Origin: Maritimibacter sp.
Lineage (GTDB): Bacteria; Pseudomonadota; Alphaproteobacteria; Rhodobacterales; Rhodobacteraceae
Assembly: GCA_002695005.1 (NCBI GenBank)
Contig: NZNT01000026.1
Coordinates: 1-64,000 of the forward strand
Direction of reading: 5' to 3'
DNA length: 64,000 nt
The notes beneath the pieces are model-generated. The model was not told the origin of the DNA and searched no databases. It saw only the letters and a program-made list of their open reading frames with translations. The translations under genes were made by a program, and so were the position numbers. This document shows, piece by piece, positions 46,355-56,800 of this stretch (positions within the stretch are counted from its first letter, which is position 1; each line of letters begins with the position of its first letter).

Positions 46355-47386
46355 TTACATGCCGACGGTGATGGACCCGTCGATGATGCCCGCTTTCACG
46401 GCCTCGATCTCGGCTTTCAGCTCATCCGGCACGGTGTCTTCGAAGGCGCCATACGGGGCAAGGCCCACACCTTCGTTTTCGAGCGTGCCGACGATGAGGC
46501 CGCCCTCGAAGGAGCCGTCCTGCGCCATGTTGATGACCTGCGTCACGGTGGAGTCCATGCGCTTGAGCACCGAGGTCAGGTAGACATCGGCCTTTTCCGG
46601 GTCGGTCTGCGTCTGGTCGGCGTCCACGCCGATGATCTTGAGTTGATCAGTGCCCATCTCGTCGGCGAGCTGAGCAGAGCCGAGGCCCACGGGACCGGCG
46701 ACCGGCATGATGATGTCGGCGCCTTCCTGGCTCAGGTTCTCGGCGAAGGCCCGGCCGTCGTCGAGGCTGTCGAAGTTGCCGGTGAAGAGGCCTTCTTTCG
46801 ATTCCGGGTTCCAGCCCAGAACCGATACGTCGGTGCCTTTCTGTTCGTTGTAGTAGTTCACGCCGTAGTAGAAGCCGTCCATGAACGCGGTGACCGGCGG
46901 GATGTTGATGCCGCCGAAGGTGCCCACGACACCGGTTTCGGACATGCCTGCCGCGAGGTATCCGGCGAGGAACGCGCCCTGCTCGGTCGCGTAGACCTGG
47001 CCCAGCACGTTGTCGATGGTCGGGTCATAGGCGAAGTCCACGATCGAGAACTTCTGATCCGGGTTGGCTTCCGCGGCCGCCTTGGTCGCGTCGCCCATCA
47101 GGAAGCCGACGGTGACGATGATGTCGCAGCCGCCTTCGATCAGCGAGTTCAGGTTGGCCTCGTAGTCGGTCTCGGCCTGACTTTCGAGGAAACGCCCTTC
47201 GACGCTGTCGTCGGCGGCCATCGCATCCTGAACGCCCTTCCAGGCGGTCTGGTTGAAGCCGGCGTCGTCGATGCCGCCGGTATCGGTCACCTGGCAGGCG
47301 GTGAAGGCCGAAGCCGTCATCACCGTGCCGGCGAGAAGCGCCGCGGCGAGCCCGGTCCGGGTGGTCATCTTATTGAGAAACGTCAT
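46355..47386 (-). CDS. BMP-family ABC transporter substrate-binding protein
   Basis: 343 residues. A signal peptide (about 1-29, TGLAAALLAGTVMTASAFTA) precedes the Bmp/PnrA-like domain: CQVTDTGGIDDAGFNQTAWKGVQDA, CDIIVTVGFLMGDATKAAAEANPDQKFSIVDF, NVLGQVYATEQGAFLAGYLAAGMSETGVVGTFGGINIPPVTAFMDGFYYGV. These are the purine-nucleoside-binding family motifs. There is a Cys right after the signal region, but no lipobox spacing that I would trust. The ATG at 47386 is chosen because GGAGG lies between it and an earlier ATG at 47398. Confidence 0.92.
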   Translation of the reverse strand: MTFLNKMTTRTGLAAALLAGTVMTASAFTACQVTDTGGIDDAGFNQTAWKGVQDAMAADDSVEGRFLESQAETDYEANLNSLIEGGCDIIVTVGFLMGDATKAAAEANPDQKFSIVDFAYDPTIDNVLGQVYATEQGAFLAGYLAAGMSETGVVGTFGGINIPPVTAFMDGFYYGVNYYNEQKGTDVSVLGWNPESKEGLFTGNFDSLDDGRAFAENLSQEGADIIMPVAGPVGLGSAQLADEMGTDQLKIIGVDADQTQTDPEKADVYLTSVLKRMDSTVTQVINMAQDGSFEGGLIVGTLENEGVGLAPYGAFEDTVPDELKAEIEAVKAGIIDGSITVGM

Positions 47387-47652
47387 GTAAACCTCCATGT
47401 CGCACCGCGCCCAGACGTGGGGGCCCGGCAGGTTGCTTTATTTTTTGGCAGGCAATGCGCGACCAGCGCGGCAGCGATTCCCCCTGCAGCCATGCGAAAG
47501 CCTAGCACGGGTTTTTTCAAGGTGGTTGATAGTTTTTGGCTTTTTCGCGGTATTTGACCCGACGTTCAAAAATTCACGAGCGCTTTCAAGCTGCTTTCAG
47601 CGCCGGACTGCCCGCGAAACCGGCAAGGTTGTCACCGGCGCGTCGGGTGACG

Positions 47653-48447
47653 TTACTTCCCCTTGCCGTCGCCCGGCCCGTCATCCACCCAAAAGCGCAG
47701 CCCCCGGTTGATCCGCGCCTGCATCCGCCACGGCAGAAGCGACTGGAACCGAAGGCCCCAGCGCAGGTGTCCCGGGAAGTCGATCTCGGACCGGCCACGG
47801 GCCAGCCCGGACAGGATGACCTTTGCCGCGCGGGCGGCCGGCATGATCCCCGGCAGGGGGCCGCGATGCACCTCGGTCTGGGGTGTCTCGATATGGCCCG
47901 GATGGGCGATGGCCACGCGCACGCCGTCGGGCGCGAGGTCTTCGCGCAGCGCGCGGGCGAAGGCGGTGAGCCCGGCCTTTGAGGCGGAGTAGCTCGGCGC
48001 GTCGGCATGCGCGGAAAAGGCCCCTAGTGAGGAGATAAACAGGATTGTCCCCTGCCCTGCGTCGCGCATGTGATCGGCAAGCCGCAGGCCGAGCGTCACG
48101 GGGGCGGTGAGGTTGGTCTCAACCTGAACCGCCGCGCGCATCGGGCTTTCAAGTGCGCCGTCGCGCCCGCGCCCGTCGAACATGCCCGCGTTCAGGATGG
48201 CGAGGTCGACGGGCTGCACGGCGCAGGTATCCACCCAGTCCTGCGCAGCAGCGACGTCGGTGAGGTCGACAAGCGCGGTCTCGACAGTCGCGCCCGCGTC
48301 CCGCAGTTCCGTCGCCACCGCCTTCAATGCGTCGGCGCGCCGCCCGCAGAGCAGGAAGGCCACGCCCGGACCGGCGAGGTGCCGCGCCATCTCCCGCCCC
48401 AACCCGGAGCTCGCCCCGGTCAGCAGGATGCGGCGCGGGGCGGTCAA
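47653..48447 (-). CDS. Short-chain dehydrogenase/reductase (RkpH-like)
   Basis: 264 residues, classical SDR. The cofactor motif is LLTGASSGLGREMA, then NAG in LAILNAGMF, catalytic Ser in ILFISSLGAFS and YxxxK in APSYSASKAGL. Arg in the LLCGRRADAL strand suggests NADPH. In rhizobia the capsule gene rkpH encodes such a reductase next to rkpG and rkpJ homologues, the same set as here. The likely role is reduction of the 3-keto group of a lipid intermediate made by the PKS and alpha-oxoamine synthase. The start is apparently a TTG overlapping the KpsS-like stop (TTGA). Confidence 0.82.
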   Translation of the reverse strand: MTAPRRILLTGASSGLGREMARHLAGPGVAFLLCGRRADALKAVATELRDAGATVETALVDLTDVAAAQDWVDTCAVQPVDLAILNAGMFDGRGRDGALESPMRAAVQVETNLTAPVTLGLRLADHMRDAGQGTILFISSLGAFSAHADAPSYSASKAGLTAFARALREDLAPDGVRVAIAHPGHIETPQTEVHRGPLPGIMPAARAAKVILSGLARGRSEIDFPGHLRWGLRFQSLLPWRMQARINRGLRFWVDDGPGDGKGK

Positions 48448-49781
48448 GACGCCTTGCTCCCCATCGGCCAGTCGACCTTGATACCCAGCGACATGGCCTT
48501 GTCCACGCGTGGCGGGCGCGGCTCGTACAGGCCGTGCTGGTTGATGATCGGCCGCTCCAGCCGGTCGATGGCGTTGCGCACGAAGGCCGCGCGGCCCTCG
48601 GACCCATAGACCGCGCCGCGCACATGGATGCCATGCGCCATCGCGCGCACCAGCGCCGCGTGCATGTCGCGTGACGGTTTCTGCGGATTGGACCAGAACC
48701 CGTCAAGGTCGCCCTGATGGGTCAGCCCCTCCATGTCGTAGACGGCGACGCCCAGCACCTTGGTCGGCACGGACCGGCGCAGCGCGATGAGGCCGGTGGT
48801 GGAGTTTATGACGACGCAGCCCTGCACCAGCGAAAAAATCTTGGGCAGTTGCCCGCCGTCGAGAAACCTGACCCGATCACTGAGGCCGTATTCGGCGGCG
48901 AGCCGCGGGACGACCCGCTCCCACCGCTCGAGCCCGTTGTCCATCGGATGCACCTTGAACACGAGCTCGGCCTCGCCCGGCGCGTGGTCGCGGAACGAGG
49001 TCATCACTTGCCGGATGAAGTCCGTCTGAAACCCCTTGGGTGCGTTATCGCGCAGCTGGTAGTCGTTCTGCATCTGAAGCGGGACGAGGAACCGGGGACG
49101 CCGGTCGGTTTCGAACCCGTCCACCAGCGCCTCGGCCCGCGCGGCATTGAGGCGGCGGCGAAACAGGCGCGGAAGGTAGGCGGGGAATTCCACGAAGACC
49201 GGATAATAGCGGTCCGGCGTGTAACGCGGTGTCAGCCAGCCGAAGGCCCCGTTGGAGACGTGGAAGGCCGTCTCGCGGATCATTTCGTCGATGCTCGGGA
49301 TGTCGTAAATCTGCGCCTCGTCCACGGGGTCGAGGTCATCCGCGATTGCGCGGATCTTGCCGGGATCGCGGGGGAAATGGGAATAGGTCGACTGCCCCCC
49401 TTCCTCGAGGATCAGCCAGTCGGGGCGCAGGTAGCCGTATTCCATCGACACGCTGCGCACGCCCTCGGCCCGCGCAACCTTTTGCGCGGCTTTGTGGTAG
49501 GGGAAGCGGTCGGCGAAATAGATGATGTCTGTCACGCCACGCTCGGCGATGAGCGCGCGCAGGTGATCGGGCCAGTCGTCGAGGGTGCCCTGATACATCT
49601 GGGTGTCGGACCCGCGCCAGAACAGCCAGTCGCCGGGGCAGAAGTTGACCTTGAGCACCTTGTGTCCGCGCTTGGCCAGCGACCGGCCCAACTCGCGAAA
49701 GACGCCCGAGGTCGGCCCCTGGAGAAACAGGAAACTGCGCGTCTCCGATTGTCCCTCCGCACCGCTCATTGGCTGTTCCAT
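48444..49781 (-). CDS. kpsS: Capsule polysaccharide biosynthesis protein, KpsS/RkpJ-like
   Basis: 445 residues. FLFLQGPTSGVFRELGRSLAKRGHKVLKVNFCPGDWLFWRGSDTQMYQGTLDDWPDHLRALI matches the KpsS/RkpJ N terminus. The C-terminal half contains VFKVHPMDNGLERWERV and VVINSTTGLIALRRSVPTKVLG, typical of the Kdo-transferase/capsule synthesis family (PF05159). KpsS adds the first beta-Kdo to the lipid acceptor of ABC-exported capsules in the cytoplasm. This makes a Kdo linker likely here too. A second ATG at 49769 is an alternative start. It is divergent from the methyltransferase gene (57 bases). Confidence 0.87.
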   Translation of the reverse strand: MEQPMSGAEGQSETRSFLFLQGPTSGVFRELGRSLAKRGHKVLKVNFCPGDWLFWRGSDTQMYQGTLDDWPDHLRALIAERGVTDIIYFADRFPYHKAAQKVARAEGVRSVSMEYGYLRPDWLILEEGGQSTYSHFPRDPGKIRAIADDLDPVDEAQIYDIPSIDEMIRETAFHVSNGAFGWLTPRYTPDRYYPVFVEFPAYLPRLFRRRLNAARAEALVDGFETDRRPRFLVPLQMQNDYQLRDNAPKGFQTDFIRQVMTSFRDHAPGEAELVFKVHPMDNGLERWERVVPRLAAEYGLSDRVRFLDGGQLPKIFSLVQGCVVINSTTGLIALRRSVPTKVLGVAVYDMEGLTHQGDLDGFWSNPQKPSRDMHAALVRAMAHGIHVRGAVYGSEGRAAFVRNAIDRLERPIINQHGLYEPRPPRVDKAMSLGIKVDWPMGSKAS

Positions 49782-49838
49782 TTTCCGCTGTCGTGTCGCA
49801 TTAAGGCTCCGGCCCTTTAATCATGACCGGGAGGCAAG

Positions 49839-50675
49839 ATGCCAGACCTTCTCCGCGCCCACGACTCATTTGGCAAGCGGGTTTTCGGCTTTGCGTTCCA
49901 CATGTTCGACCTCGCCGCCTACGAGGTGCTGTATCGCCTCTCTCCGGCCCGTCGGATGTGGTTCTTCAACGGCGGTTACCTGCCGGTCGACCCGGATTTC
50001 ACCTCATACCCCGAGTTCGCGGGCGAGGATCATTCGGCCATGATGTATCATCAGGCCGGGCATACGATGGTGAAGGATTACGATCCGGCGCCCAAGAGCA
50101 TCCTCGACGTGGGCTGCGGTCAGGGCGGCGGGATGGTCTACCTCTCGCGCCTGTACCCCGAGGCGAAACTGACCGGCACCGAACGCTCCGCCGCTGCGGT
50201 CCGACTCGCCAAGCGCCGCACCAGGCCGCATATCGACGCGACGATCGAGCGGGGGATTTCGGGCGGGCTGGCCTATGGTGACGCGAGCTTCGACATGATC
50301 GTAAGCGTGGGTGCGCCGACCTATTTCGGCCTCACGCTCTTCATCGAGGAAACCGGCCGGGTCGTGAAACCCGGCGGGATCATCAGCTTTTCCGGCGGCT
50401 ACCGGCAGGGCGACCATGACCATGTCGAGGGCGAGATCCGCGAGGCTGCCGCGCGCGAAGGGCTGGAAATGCTCTCATATCGCGACATCACCCCGCATAC
50501 TTTCGCCTCGCTCAAGGCCGACATTCCGCGTCGAAAGGCCGCGCTGAAGCGTGTGCCGTGGCCCTTCAGCCTCTATGCACACCGCTGGGCGGACATGCCC
50601 GGCAGCCCGGAATACGACGAATACGAAAAGGGCCTGCGGACCGACTTCGCGGCGGTGCTGCGCAAGCCGGCCTGA
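49839..50675 (+). CDS. Class I SAM-dependent methyltransferase
   Basis: 278 residues. Motif I is KSILDVGCGQGGGMVYLSRLYP, the acidic end of beta-2 is KLTGTERS, and the motif IV region is FDMIVSVGAPTYFG. The N-terminal extension (1-80) with FFNGGYLPVDPDFTSYPEF resembles fatty-acid or natural-product methyltransferases. It lies within the capsule locus, convergent with the glycosyltransferase gene (4-base gap), so it may methylate the lipid or a sugar of the exported glycan. GGGAGGCAAG precedes the ATG. Substrate unknown. Confidence 0.85.
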   Translation: MPDLLRAHDSFGKRVFGFAFHMFDLAAYEVLYRLSPARRMWFFNGGYLPVDPDFTSYPEFAGEDHSAMMYHQAGHTMVKDYDPAPKSILDVGCGQGGGMVYLSRLYPEAKLTGTERSAAAVRLAKRRTRPHIDATIERGISGGLAYGDASFDMIVSVGAPTYFGLTLFIEETGRVVKPGGIISFSGGYRQGDHDHVEGEIREAAAREGLEMLSYRDITPHTFASLKADIPRRKAALKRVPWPFSLYAHRWADMPGSPEYDEYEKGLRTDFAAVLRKPA

Positions 50676-50679
50676 GCGC

Positions 50680-52458
50680 TCAGAAACGTCCGCGCGGCAG
50701 CTTGAAGAGTTCGTTCCAGCGGTCGCGCTGACGCCGGTCCTTGAGGTCGCGCGCGAGCGTGTCGAAATGGGATTTCGGCGTCAGGCCGTAGCGCGCACAG
50801 ACCCAGAATGCCCGCAACATGATCGACCAGAGCGAGCCTACGCGGCTGCGGTAGAGGATATAGGCCTCCGCGCTCGGCGTCTTGGGCGCGATGTAGTCGT
50901 TCGCCCCGATGTTGTTCGGCATCGGCACGTAAGGAAAGCGCAGGGGCTTTTTCCAAAGCCGGGTAAGCCATTGAAAGTGCTGGCCGATGAAGCCGCTCAC
51001 CGACATCCAGACCATCGCCGGGACCGAGGTGTCGAGCGGCGCTGTCGTCCCGGCCCGCGTCTCGGGCAGGTCGTCCGGCGCGAGTTCCTCGTAAGCCGGC
51101 ATCCGCGTGACGCGCTTCATCAACCGCATGTGCCGGCTCTCGCCGTCCTCGCCAAGGGCCGTGTCCGCGCCCGCCAGCACGTCCTCGATGGCATGAAGGA
51201 CCATGTCGGCGGTCCGGTAGCGGTGCTGGAACAGGAACACCATGCAGTAGCCCAGGAGGTAATAGGCCGCGGGACGCCAGACGAGTTCCGGATAGAGCGT
51301 CGCCACGAACAGGCGGTTGCGCATGTTGTAGTATTCGAGCCAGTCGCTCGTCTTGTGCTGAAAGCTCTCGTGCCAGACCGCGACGCCGGGGAGCGAGATC
51401 GTCTCCACCCCGCCCTGCGACATGAGGCAGCCATACTCGATGTCGTCGCCCCGGATGAAGATCGGGGTGGGCAGGCCAAGTCGGCGGATCGAGGCGGTGG
51501 GGATCACGCAGAACCACCACGCGTTGTAGTCGATCCGCGGGGCGTCGTGGAACAGCGCCAGCTCCTCCGGCGTGCCGAGCGCCACGTTCTCGCCAATCGA
51601 CTGGACGTAGCGGGTGGGGTCGAGCTTGGCGCCGAATTCCCGCAGCGTGGTCGGGTCGTCGAGGTCGATCATCTGGCCGCCAAGCGCCAGCTCGCCATCG
51701 ACATAGGACAGGAACTTGAGCCCCCGATCCACCACGCGTGGGTCGAGCACGATGTCATCGTCCATCAGGAGGTGATGGGTGGCCGTCTCATCGTCTGCCG
51801 TCGCCTCGGCCATCGTGCGGGTGAAGCCGCCGCAGCCGCCAAGGTTGGGCTGTTCGATCACGGTGATACCGGGTCGGGTCGCGAGGTCGGCAATCGTCGG
51901 ATCAGTGAAGGACGCGCCCTGATTGGCAACCCAGATATGGCCGACCGCCGGGTTCGCAGCCTGAAGGTCCGCGAGGGCGGACAGGGTTACGGTGAACTCC
52001 CGCTCGCGGTTGAAGGTGCACAGGCCGACCGAAAGCGTGGGTGTCGTCACCGGTGCCACGTCCGTCACCCAGCCGAGATCGGCGAGTTGCGCATCCTTCT
52101 CGGCCGTCAGGCGCAGGACCACGCGACCCTCACGGGCCACATCGTCGAGCCAGAGCACGTCGCGCCCGTCGACCACCCGTTCGAGGAGCGGCTTGGGCGC
52201 CTGCGTTCCCTCGACGATGTCCACGCTCACACGGACCGGGCCAGTTGTCTCGACCTCAACGCCAAGGCTCCCGATCTGGGTGTGCTTGTGCCAGCTTTCC
52301 GGGAAGAAAGCATTGAAATAGCTGTTGAAATCGAAAGTTTCGCCCGCGCGGATCGCCCACGGCATCGGCCCTTCCACGGCGTCGCCCGCAGCGCGGTAGA
52401 GCACGGCGGGACGGCCGAAATCCGGCCCGATCACGTCCTGAATCCTGTAAGCGGTCAT
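50680..52458 (-). CDS. GlfT2-like galactofuranosyltransferase (GT2)
   Basis: 592 residues. An N-terminal beta-rich domain (about 1-130, FDFNSYFNAFFPESWHKHTQIGSLGVEVE) precedes a GT-A domain beginning LSVGLCTFNRERE. Catalytic motifs match mycobacterial GlfT2: metal site MDDDI (D233-D235), catalytic base region RGDDIEYG (D338-D339) and WHESF (H363). A C-terminal helical region follows. It should polymerise or add galactofuranose, or a related sugar, on the capsule glycan. It is 36 bases downstream of the alpha-oxoamine synthase gene. UDP-galactopyranose mutase is not in this window. Confidence 0.85.
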   Translation of the reverse strand: MTAYRIQDVIGPDFGRPAVLYRAAGDAVEGPMPWAIRAGETFDFNSYFNAFFPESWHKHTQIGSLGVEVETTGPVRVSVDIVEGTQAPKPLLERVVDGRDVLWLDDVAREGRVVLRLTAEKDAQLADLGWVTDVAPVTTPTLSVGLCTFNREREFTVTLSALADLQAANPAVGHIWVANQGASFTDPTIADLATRPGITVIEQPNLGGCGGFTRTMAEATADDETATHHLLMDDDIVLDPRVVDRGLKFLSYVDGELALGGQMIDLDDPTTLREFGAKLDPTRYVQSIGENVALGTPEELALFHDAPRIDYNAWWFCVIPTASIRRLGLPTPIFIRGDDIEYGCLMSQGGVETISLPGVAVWHESFQHKTSDWLEYYNMRNRLFVATLYPELVWRPAAYYLLGYCMVFLFQHRYRTADMVLHAIEDVLAGADTALGEDGESRHMRLMKRVTRMPAYEELAPDDLPETRAGTTAPLDTSVPAMVWMSVSGFIGQHFQWLTRLWKKPLRFPYVPMPNNIGANDYIAPKTPSAEAYILYRSRVGSLWSIMLRAFWVCARYGLTPKSHFDTLARDLKDRRQRDRWNELFKLPRGRF

Positions 52459-52494
52459 CCCCGTCCCTTCACGTCTTGCGACGGTGATATCCCG

Positions 52495-53859
52495 TCAGAT
52501 CGTGTTGGATAGGGATTTCATCAGATCCTGCAAGGGCCCTTCCCGAAGGCGGGCGAGGATCTCGGCTGTCGTGGTCAGCGTGTGACGGATCTGGTCCTCG
52601 GTATGCTCCGAGGTGATGAAGTACCTGATCCGCGCCTGGTTCATCGGCACGCCCGGGAAGGCGATGGGGAGCGCGTTGATCCCGGCTTCGAGCAGCTCTT
52701 TGGAGGCCGCCGCCGCGAGCGGCGAAGACCCCACCATGATCGGTGTGACCGAAGAGCCCACGGAAGCGCCGGTGTCGAGGCCCAGCGACCTTGCGACGTC
52801 GAGGAAATACGCGCCGCGGGCGTGAAGCCGGGCCACACGCTCGGGCTCGGCATGCATGATCTGGAGCGCGGTGTTGCCCGCAGCGGCCAGCGCGGGGGCG
52901 AGGGCCACCGAATAGACCGAGCCGGGGGCTTCGTATTTCATCATGTCGATCATCGCGGCGCTGCCGGCCAGATAGCCGCCGGTGGAGCCGAGGGATTTGG
53001 ACAGGGTCCCCATCCACACGTCGACCAGATCGCCGGGGAAATCGTAATACTCCCGCATCCCACCGCCGGTCTTGCCGATACAGCCAAGGCCGTGAGCCTC
53101 GTCCACCATGAGCCAGAAGCCGAAGCGCTGTTTCAGCTCGAGGATGCGCGGCAGGTCGGGGATGTCCCCGTCCATCGAATAATGCCCTTCGACCACCAGC
53201 AGCGTGTAGCGATAGCGCCCGGCCGTCTCGACAAGGATCGTCTCGAGCGCATCCGTGTCGTTGTGCGGAAAGCTGCGGCGCGTGGCGCCCGAGAGCGTCG
53301 CGCCAACGGAGGCGGAGTTGTGGATGTAGCTGTCGTAGATGACGAGGTCATCCTTGCCCACCAGCGTTGCCACAGCGGACACGTTCGTCGCATGGCCGGA
53401 CACGAAGGTCAGCGCGTCCTCGACTTCGTAATGCGCGGCAAGCCGCTTTTCGAGTTCGCGGTGGATCGGACGCTCGCCTGCCGTGAGGCGGCTGGCGGAG
53501 GCCGACACGCCGTAAAGGTCGATGGCCTCCTTGGCCGCCTCGGCGGGCCTTGGGTCCGCGTTGAGGCCGATGTAGTCATAGGAGCCGAAGTTAATCACGT
53601 CGCGCCCGTCGATCCGCGACATGGCGCGGGGATGGCCCTCATGCTGGCGGAAGCTCGGGTCGCCCAGATCGTGCAGCTTGGAGATCTGGCGCAGCGCCAG
53701 CCGCTCCTTGAAGCCGGAAAGCTGGTCGAACGGCGGGTTCGGCTTGTGGTCGACAAGCGGCCCACCCTTTTTCGTGGACTTCTTCTGCGCCGCGCGCGCC
53801 GCGCTCAGAGCGCGGGCCCGTGCGTCACCGGACAGGGCGTTGGAGCCGCCGGAGGTCAT
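52495..53859 (-). CDS. PLP-dependent alpha-oxoamine synthase (RkpG-like)
   Basis: 454 residues, fold type I aminotransferase superfamily, alpha-oxoamine synthase branch (serine palmitoyltransferase, BioF, KBL). INFGSYDYIGLNADPR is the substrate-entry motif and GVSASASRLTAGERPIHRELEKRLA the family signature. DEAHGLG (D253, H256) lines the PLP ring, and Lys288 in GTLSKSLGSTGGY is the Schiff-base lysine. The N-terminal 45 residues are an extra basic extension. It should condense an acyl thioester with an amino acid, releasing CO2. Its start overlaps the PKS stop (ATGA) and the PKS lacks a thioesterase, so it is the likely chain-release enzyme. Confidence 0.88.
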   Translation of the reverse strand: MTSGGSNALSGDARARALSAARAAQKKSTKKGGPLVDHKPNPPFDQLSGFKERLALRQISKLHDLGDPSFRQHEGHPRAMSRIDGRDVINFGSYDYIGLNADPRPAEAAKEAIDLYGVSASASRLTAGERPIHRELEKRLAAHYEVEDALTFVSGHATNVSAVATLVGKDDLVIYDSYIHNSASVGATLSGATRRSFPHNDTDALETILVETAGRYRYTLLVVEGHYSMDGDIPDLPRILELKQRFGFWLMVDEAHGLGCIGKTGGGMREYYDFPGDLVDVWMGTLSKSLGSTGGYLAGSAAMIDMMKYEAPGSVYSVALAPALAAAGNTALQIMHAEPERVARLHARGAYFLDVARSLGLDTGASVGSSVTPIMVGSSPLAAAASKELLEAGINALPIAFPGVPMNQARIRYFITSEHTEDQIRHTLTTTAEILARLREGPLQDLMKSLSNTI

Positions 53860-56800
53860 TCCGCCGCCGCGCTCCGCGCCTGGCCCATGTGCGGGCTTGT
53901 GAGGGTCTTCACCGCAGCCGCCGTGTCGTCATCCTCCGCCCCGGCGCCCGACTGGATGTGCGTGACGAAGATACCGGCGATCTTGGTGATCGACAGGTCG
54001 TCGCCGAGCGAGGGCACCGGAAGGTCGTCGCCCAGAACCTTCTGCGCGGCGAGCGTGAGTTCGACGCCCATGAGGCTGTCCATCCCGTATTCGGCCAGTG
54101 GCCGGGTCGGCGAAAGTGTGTTCTCGGGCACCCGCAAGATCGCCGCGATCTCGGTCTTGAGATAAGCGGTCGCGCGTTTGACGGCCTTGTCGAACGGCAG
54201 CTTTTCCAAGTCCGCGCGCAGGGTGCCGAGGCTTTGCGACGCACCACCGGATTCGCCCATACGGCGCAGGAGGCTGAAGGTTGGACGTCGCAGGTTGCCA
54301 AGCGTGCCGATCGACGGGCCCCAGCCCATCGGTGTGACCGTGACGGCGTGGCCCCGCAGGTGCTGCGTGAGTGCCAGTTCCTGTGCCCGAAGTGCCTGAT
54401 CGGCCGAGAATTTCACGTTGCCCGACATCTGGAGCAGCATGTTGCGCTTCTGCTCATCCCGGCGCAGGTAGCCCACGTCGGTAATCGCGCCCCAGCCCAT
54501 CGCCTGAGCGTGCTGGCCCTCGGCGGCGCGCGCCTCGATCACCGCTTCCTGGAAGGCGTTGGCGGCGACATAGGCGGCCTGACCGTGGTTGCCGATCAGG
54601 TTGGCGAGGGACGTGTAGGCCACGAAGCACTGAAGGTTGTCGGCCCGCGTCGCCGTGTCGAGATTGGCGAGGCCCTTGGTCTTGACCGGCAACACCTTGT
54701 CCAGTTGCGCCTGATCGATCTCGGCCATCGCCCGGTCTTCGAGCACCATCGCGGTATGGAACACCCCGTGGATCGGGGCGCTCTTGCGCAACTCGTCGAG
54801 CGTGGCGTTCAGGCTGTCCATGTCGGTGATGTCGCAGGACATGACCTTAAGGCCCTCGAGGCTCGCCTCGAGCTTGTCCACGACCTCCTGCGTCTCGGCG
54901 TCCAGTTTGGTGCGGCGGCCGAGGAGCGCGATATGCGTCGCTTCGCCCCGCACCAGCCACTTGGCTGTCTCGAGCCCCATGCCGCCAAGGCCACCGGCCA
55001 GAACGAACCAGCCGCCTTGCTTGGGCTTGAACAGCGGTTCCCAGTCCACGGCGGCGTCGTTGGGGCGCACGACGATCTTGCCGATATGACCCGAGCGCTG
55101 CATGAAGCGGAAAGCTTCGATGACGTCTTCGCCCGCGAACTCGGTATAGGGCAGCGGCGCGTAACGCCCTTCGCCGATCCCCTCCATCACGCGGCGGAAC
55201 TCGCGGCTCGCGATGTCCGGACGGTCGGCCAGAAGGCTGTCCACGTCGATGCCGTGGTAGGCGATGTTGTTCTTGAGCGGGCGCAGGCCGATGCCGGTAT
55301 TGGTATAGTAATCCTGCTTCCCGAGCTCCAGGAACCGCCCATAAGGTCGCAAAAGTGCAAGGCTCTGTTCCATCGCCTGACCGGCGAGGGAGTTCAGGAC
55401 CATGTCGACGCCCTGCCCGTCCGTGATGTCGCGCACGGCCTGAGCGAAGCCCGACTCGCGCGACGAGACAACGTGTTCAACACCCATCGAGCGCAGGAGT
55501 TGCTGCTTCACCGGGCTGCCCGCTGTCGCGATAATGCGCGCGCCGATGTCGCGGGCGATGGCGATGGCCGCGAGGCCCACGCCGCCGGCGCCACCGTGGA
55601 TCAGCACGGTTTCCTCAGGCTGGAGGTTGCCCAGCGTCACGAGCGAGTAATAGGCGGTGAAATAGGCCACCGGCAGTGTCGCGGCCTGGCTCAGCGAAAC
55701 GCCATCGGGCAGCTTCGCGACCCAGTGTTCCTTGCTGACAAGATGTGACGAGAAACAGGACGGGCCGAAGGCCACGACCGGGTCGCCCACCTTGAATGTG
55801 GTCACGCCCGCGCCGACCCGTGCCACGCGGCCCGCACATTCGAGGCCGAGTGTCGGACCGGCGAAGCCGGTTTCCAGCGCCTCTTCGGGAAGGAGGCCCA
55901 TCGACCACATCACGTCGCGGTAATTGAGGCCGGTCGCCGCGATCTCCACCTCGACCTCGTCGTCGGCGATGTCCCCACGCTCGACGGATTCCCAGTTCAG
56001 GGCGTCCAGGCGTCCAGTGACGGATTTCGTCAGGCGCGTGCCCATGCTGTCGTCCCGCGCGGCATTCGCAGCAGGGTCGACCGGGAGGCCGGTTTCGACC
56101 CTGAGGCCCAGAACGCCTGTTGCGCCCAGAACGATCTCGGTCTCACGCGGTGCTTCGGCCTCGATCCGCCCGAGGAGGGCGGCGAGCGAGGCCGGTCCGG
56201 CGACACCGAGTGCATCGGGATCGATGGCGCGGATCGCGAGGCCCGGGTTTTCGTTGGCAGCGGTGCGCAGCATGGCCCAGATGGCGTGCTGAACCGGGTC
56301 GGCCACAGGGCCGCCGGCATATTGCGCCCCTTTGGGCAGGACAGCGATCAGGCCGCGACCGTGACTCACAGCCTCGGCGACGACGTCCCGTGTCTGCAGG
56401 ACCCGCTTGCCGAGCGTGTCTTCGTCAGCGCCCGGCGCACCGATCAGCACATAGGGCGCGGCGGTCGCATCAGGGACGAGGACCGTCAGCTCTCCATCGC
56501 GGGTTTCAACGGCGCCGTACATATGCGTGACCGTCTTGGTCCAGAGCGGCTCGGTCTCGAGCCCGAGTTCGTCGGGCGCAGTGGCGGAGTCCTCCGCACC
56601 CTGCCCATCCTTGAGACGGGCGATCACGAGGCTGCCGCCCCCTGCCCCGTCCGGCAGATCGTGCGTCAGGACCGCGGTGAAGCCAAGCTCGTCCAGATGC
56701 TTCAGCAGCCGGTCCTGATCAGCGCTGCGCGCCAGATTGGAGCCGCCGAGGCGAACGGCGCGCTGGAAAGCGGACATGGCGGGCACGACGACCACGAGGT

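Noticed and set aside
44957-47557. 866-codon plus-strand open frame
   Set aside because: Antisense to the ABC ATPase and BMP genes. It is rich in His, Asp and Gly as expected from complement reading, with no domain.
47387-47652. Purine riboswitch before the nucleoside transporter
   Set aside because: The 266-base leader has A/T runs but no purine aptamer core or paired stems that I can recognise.
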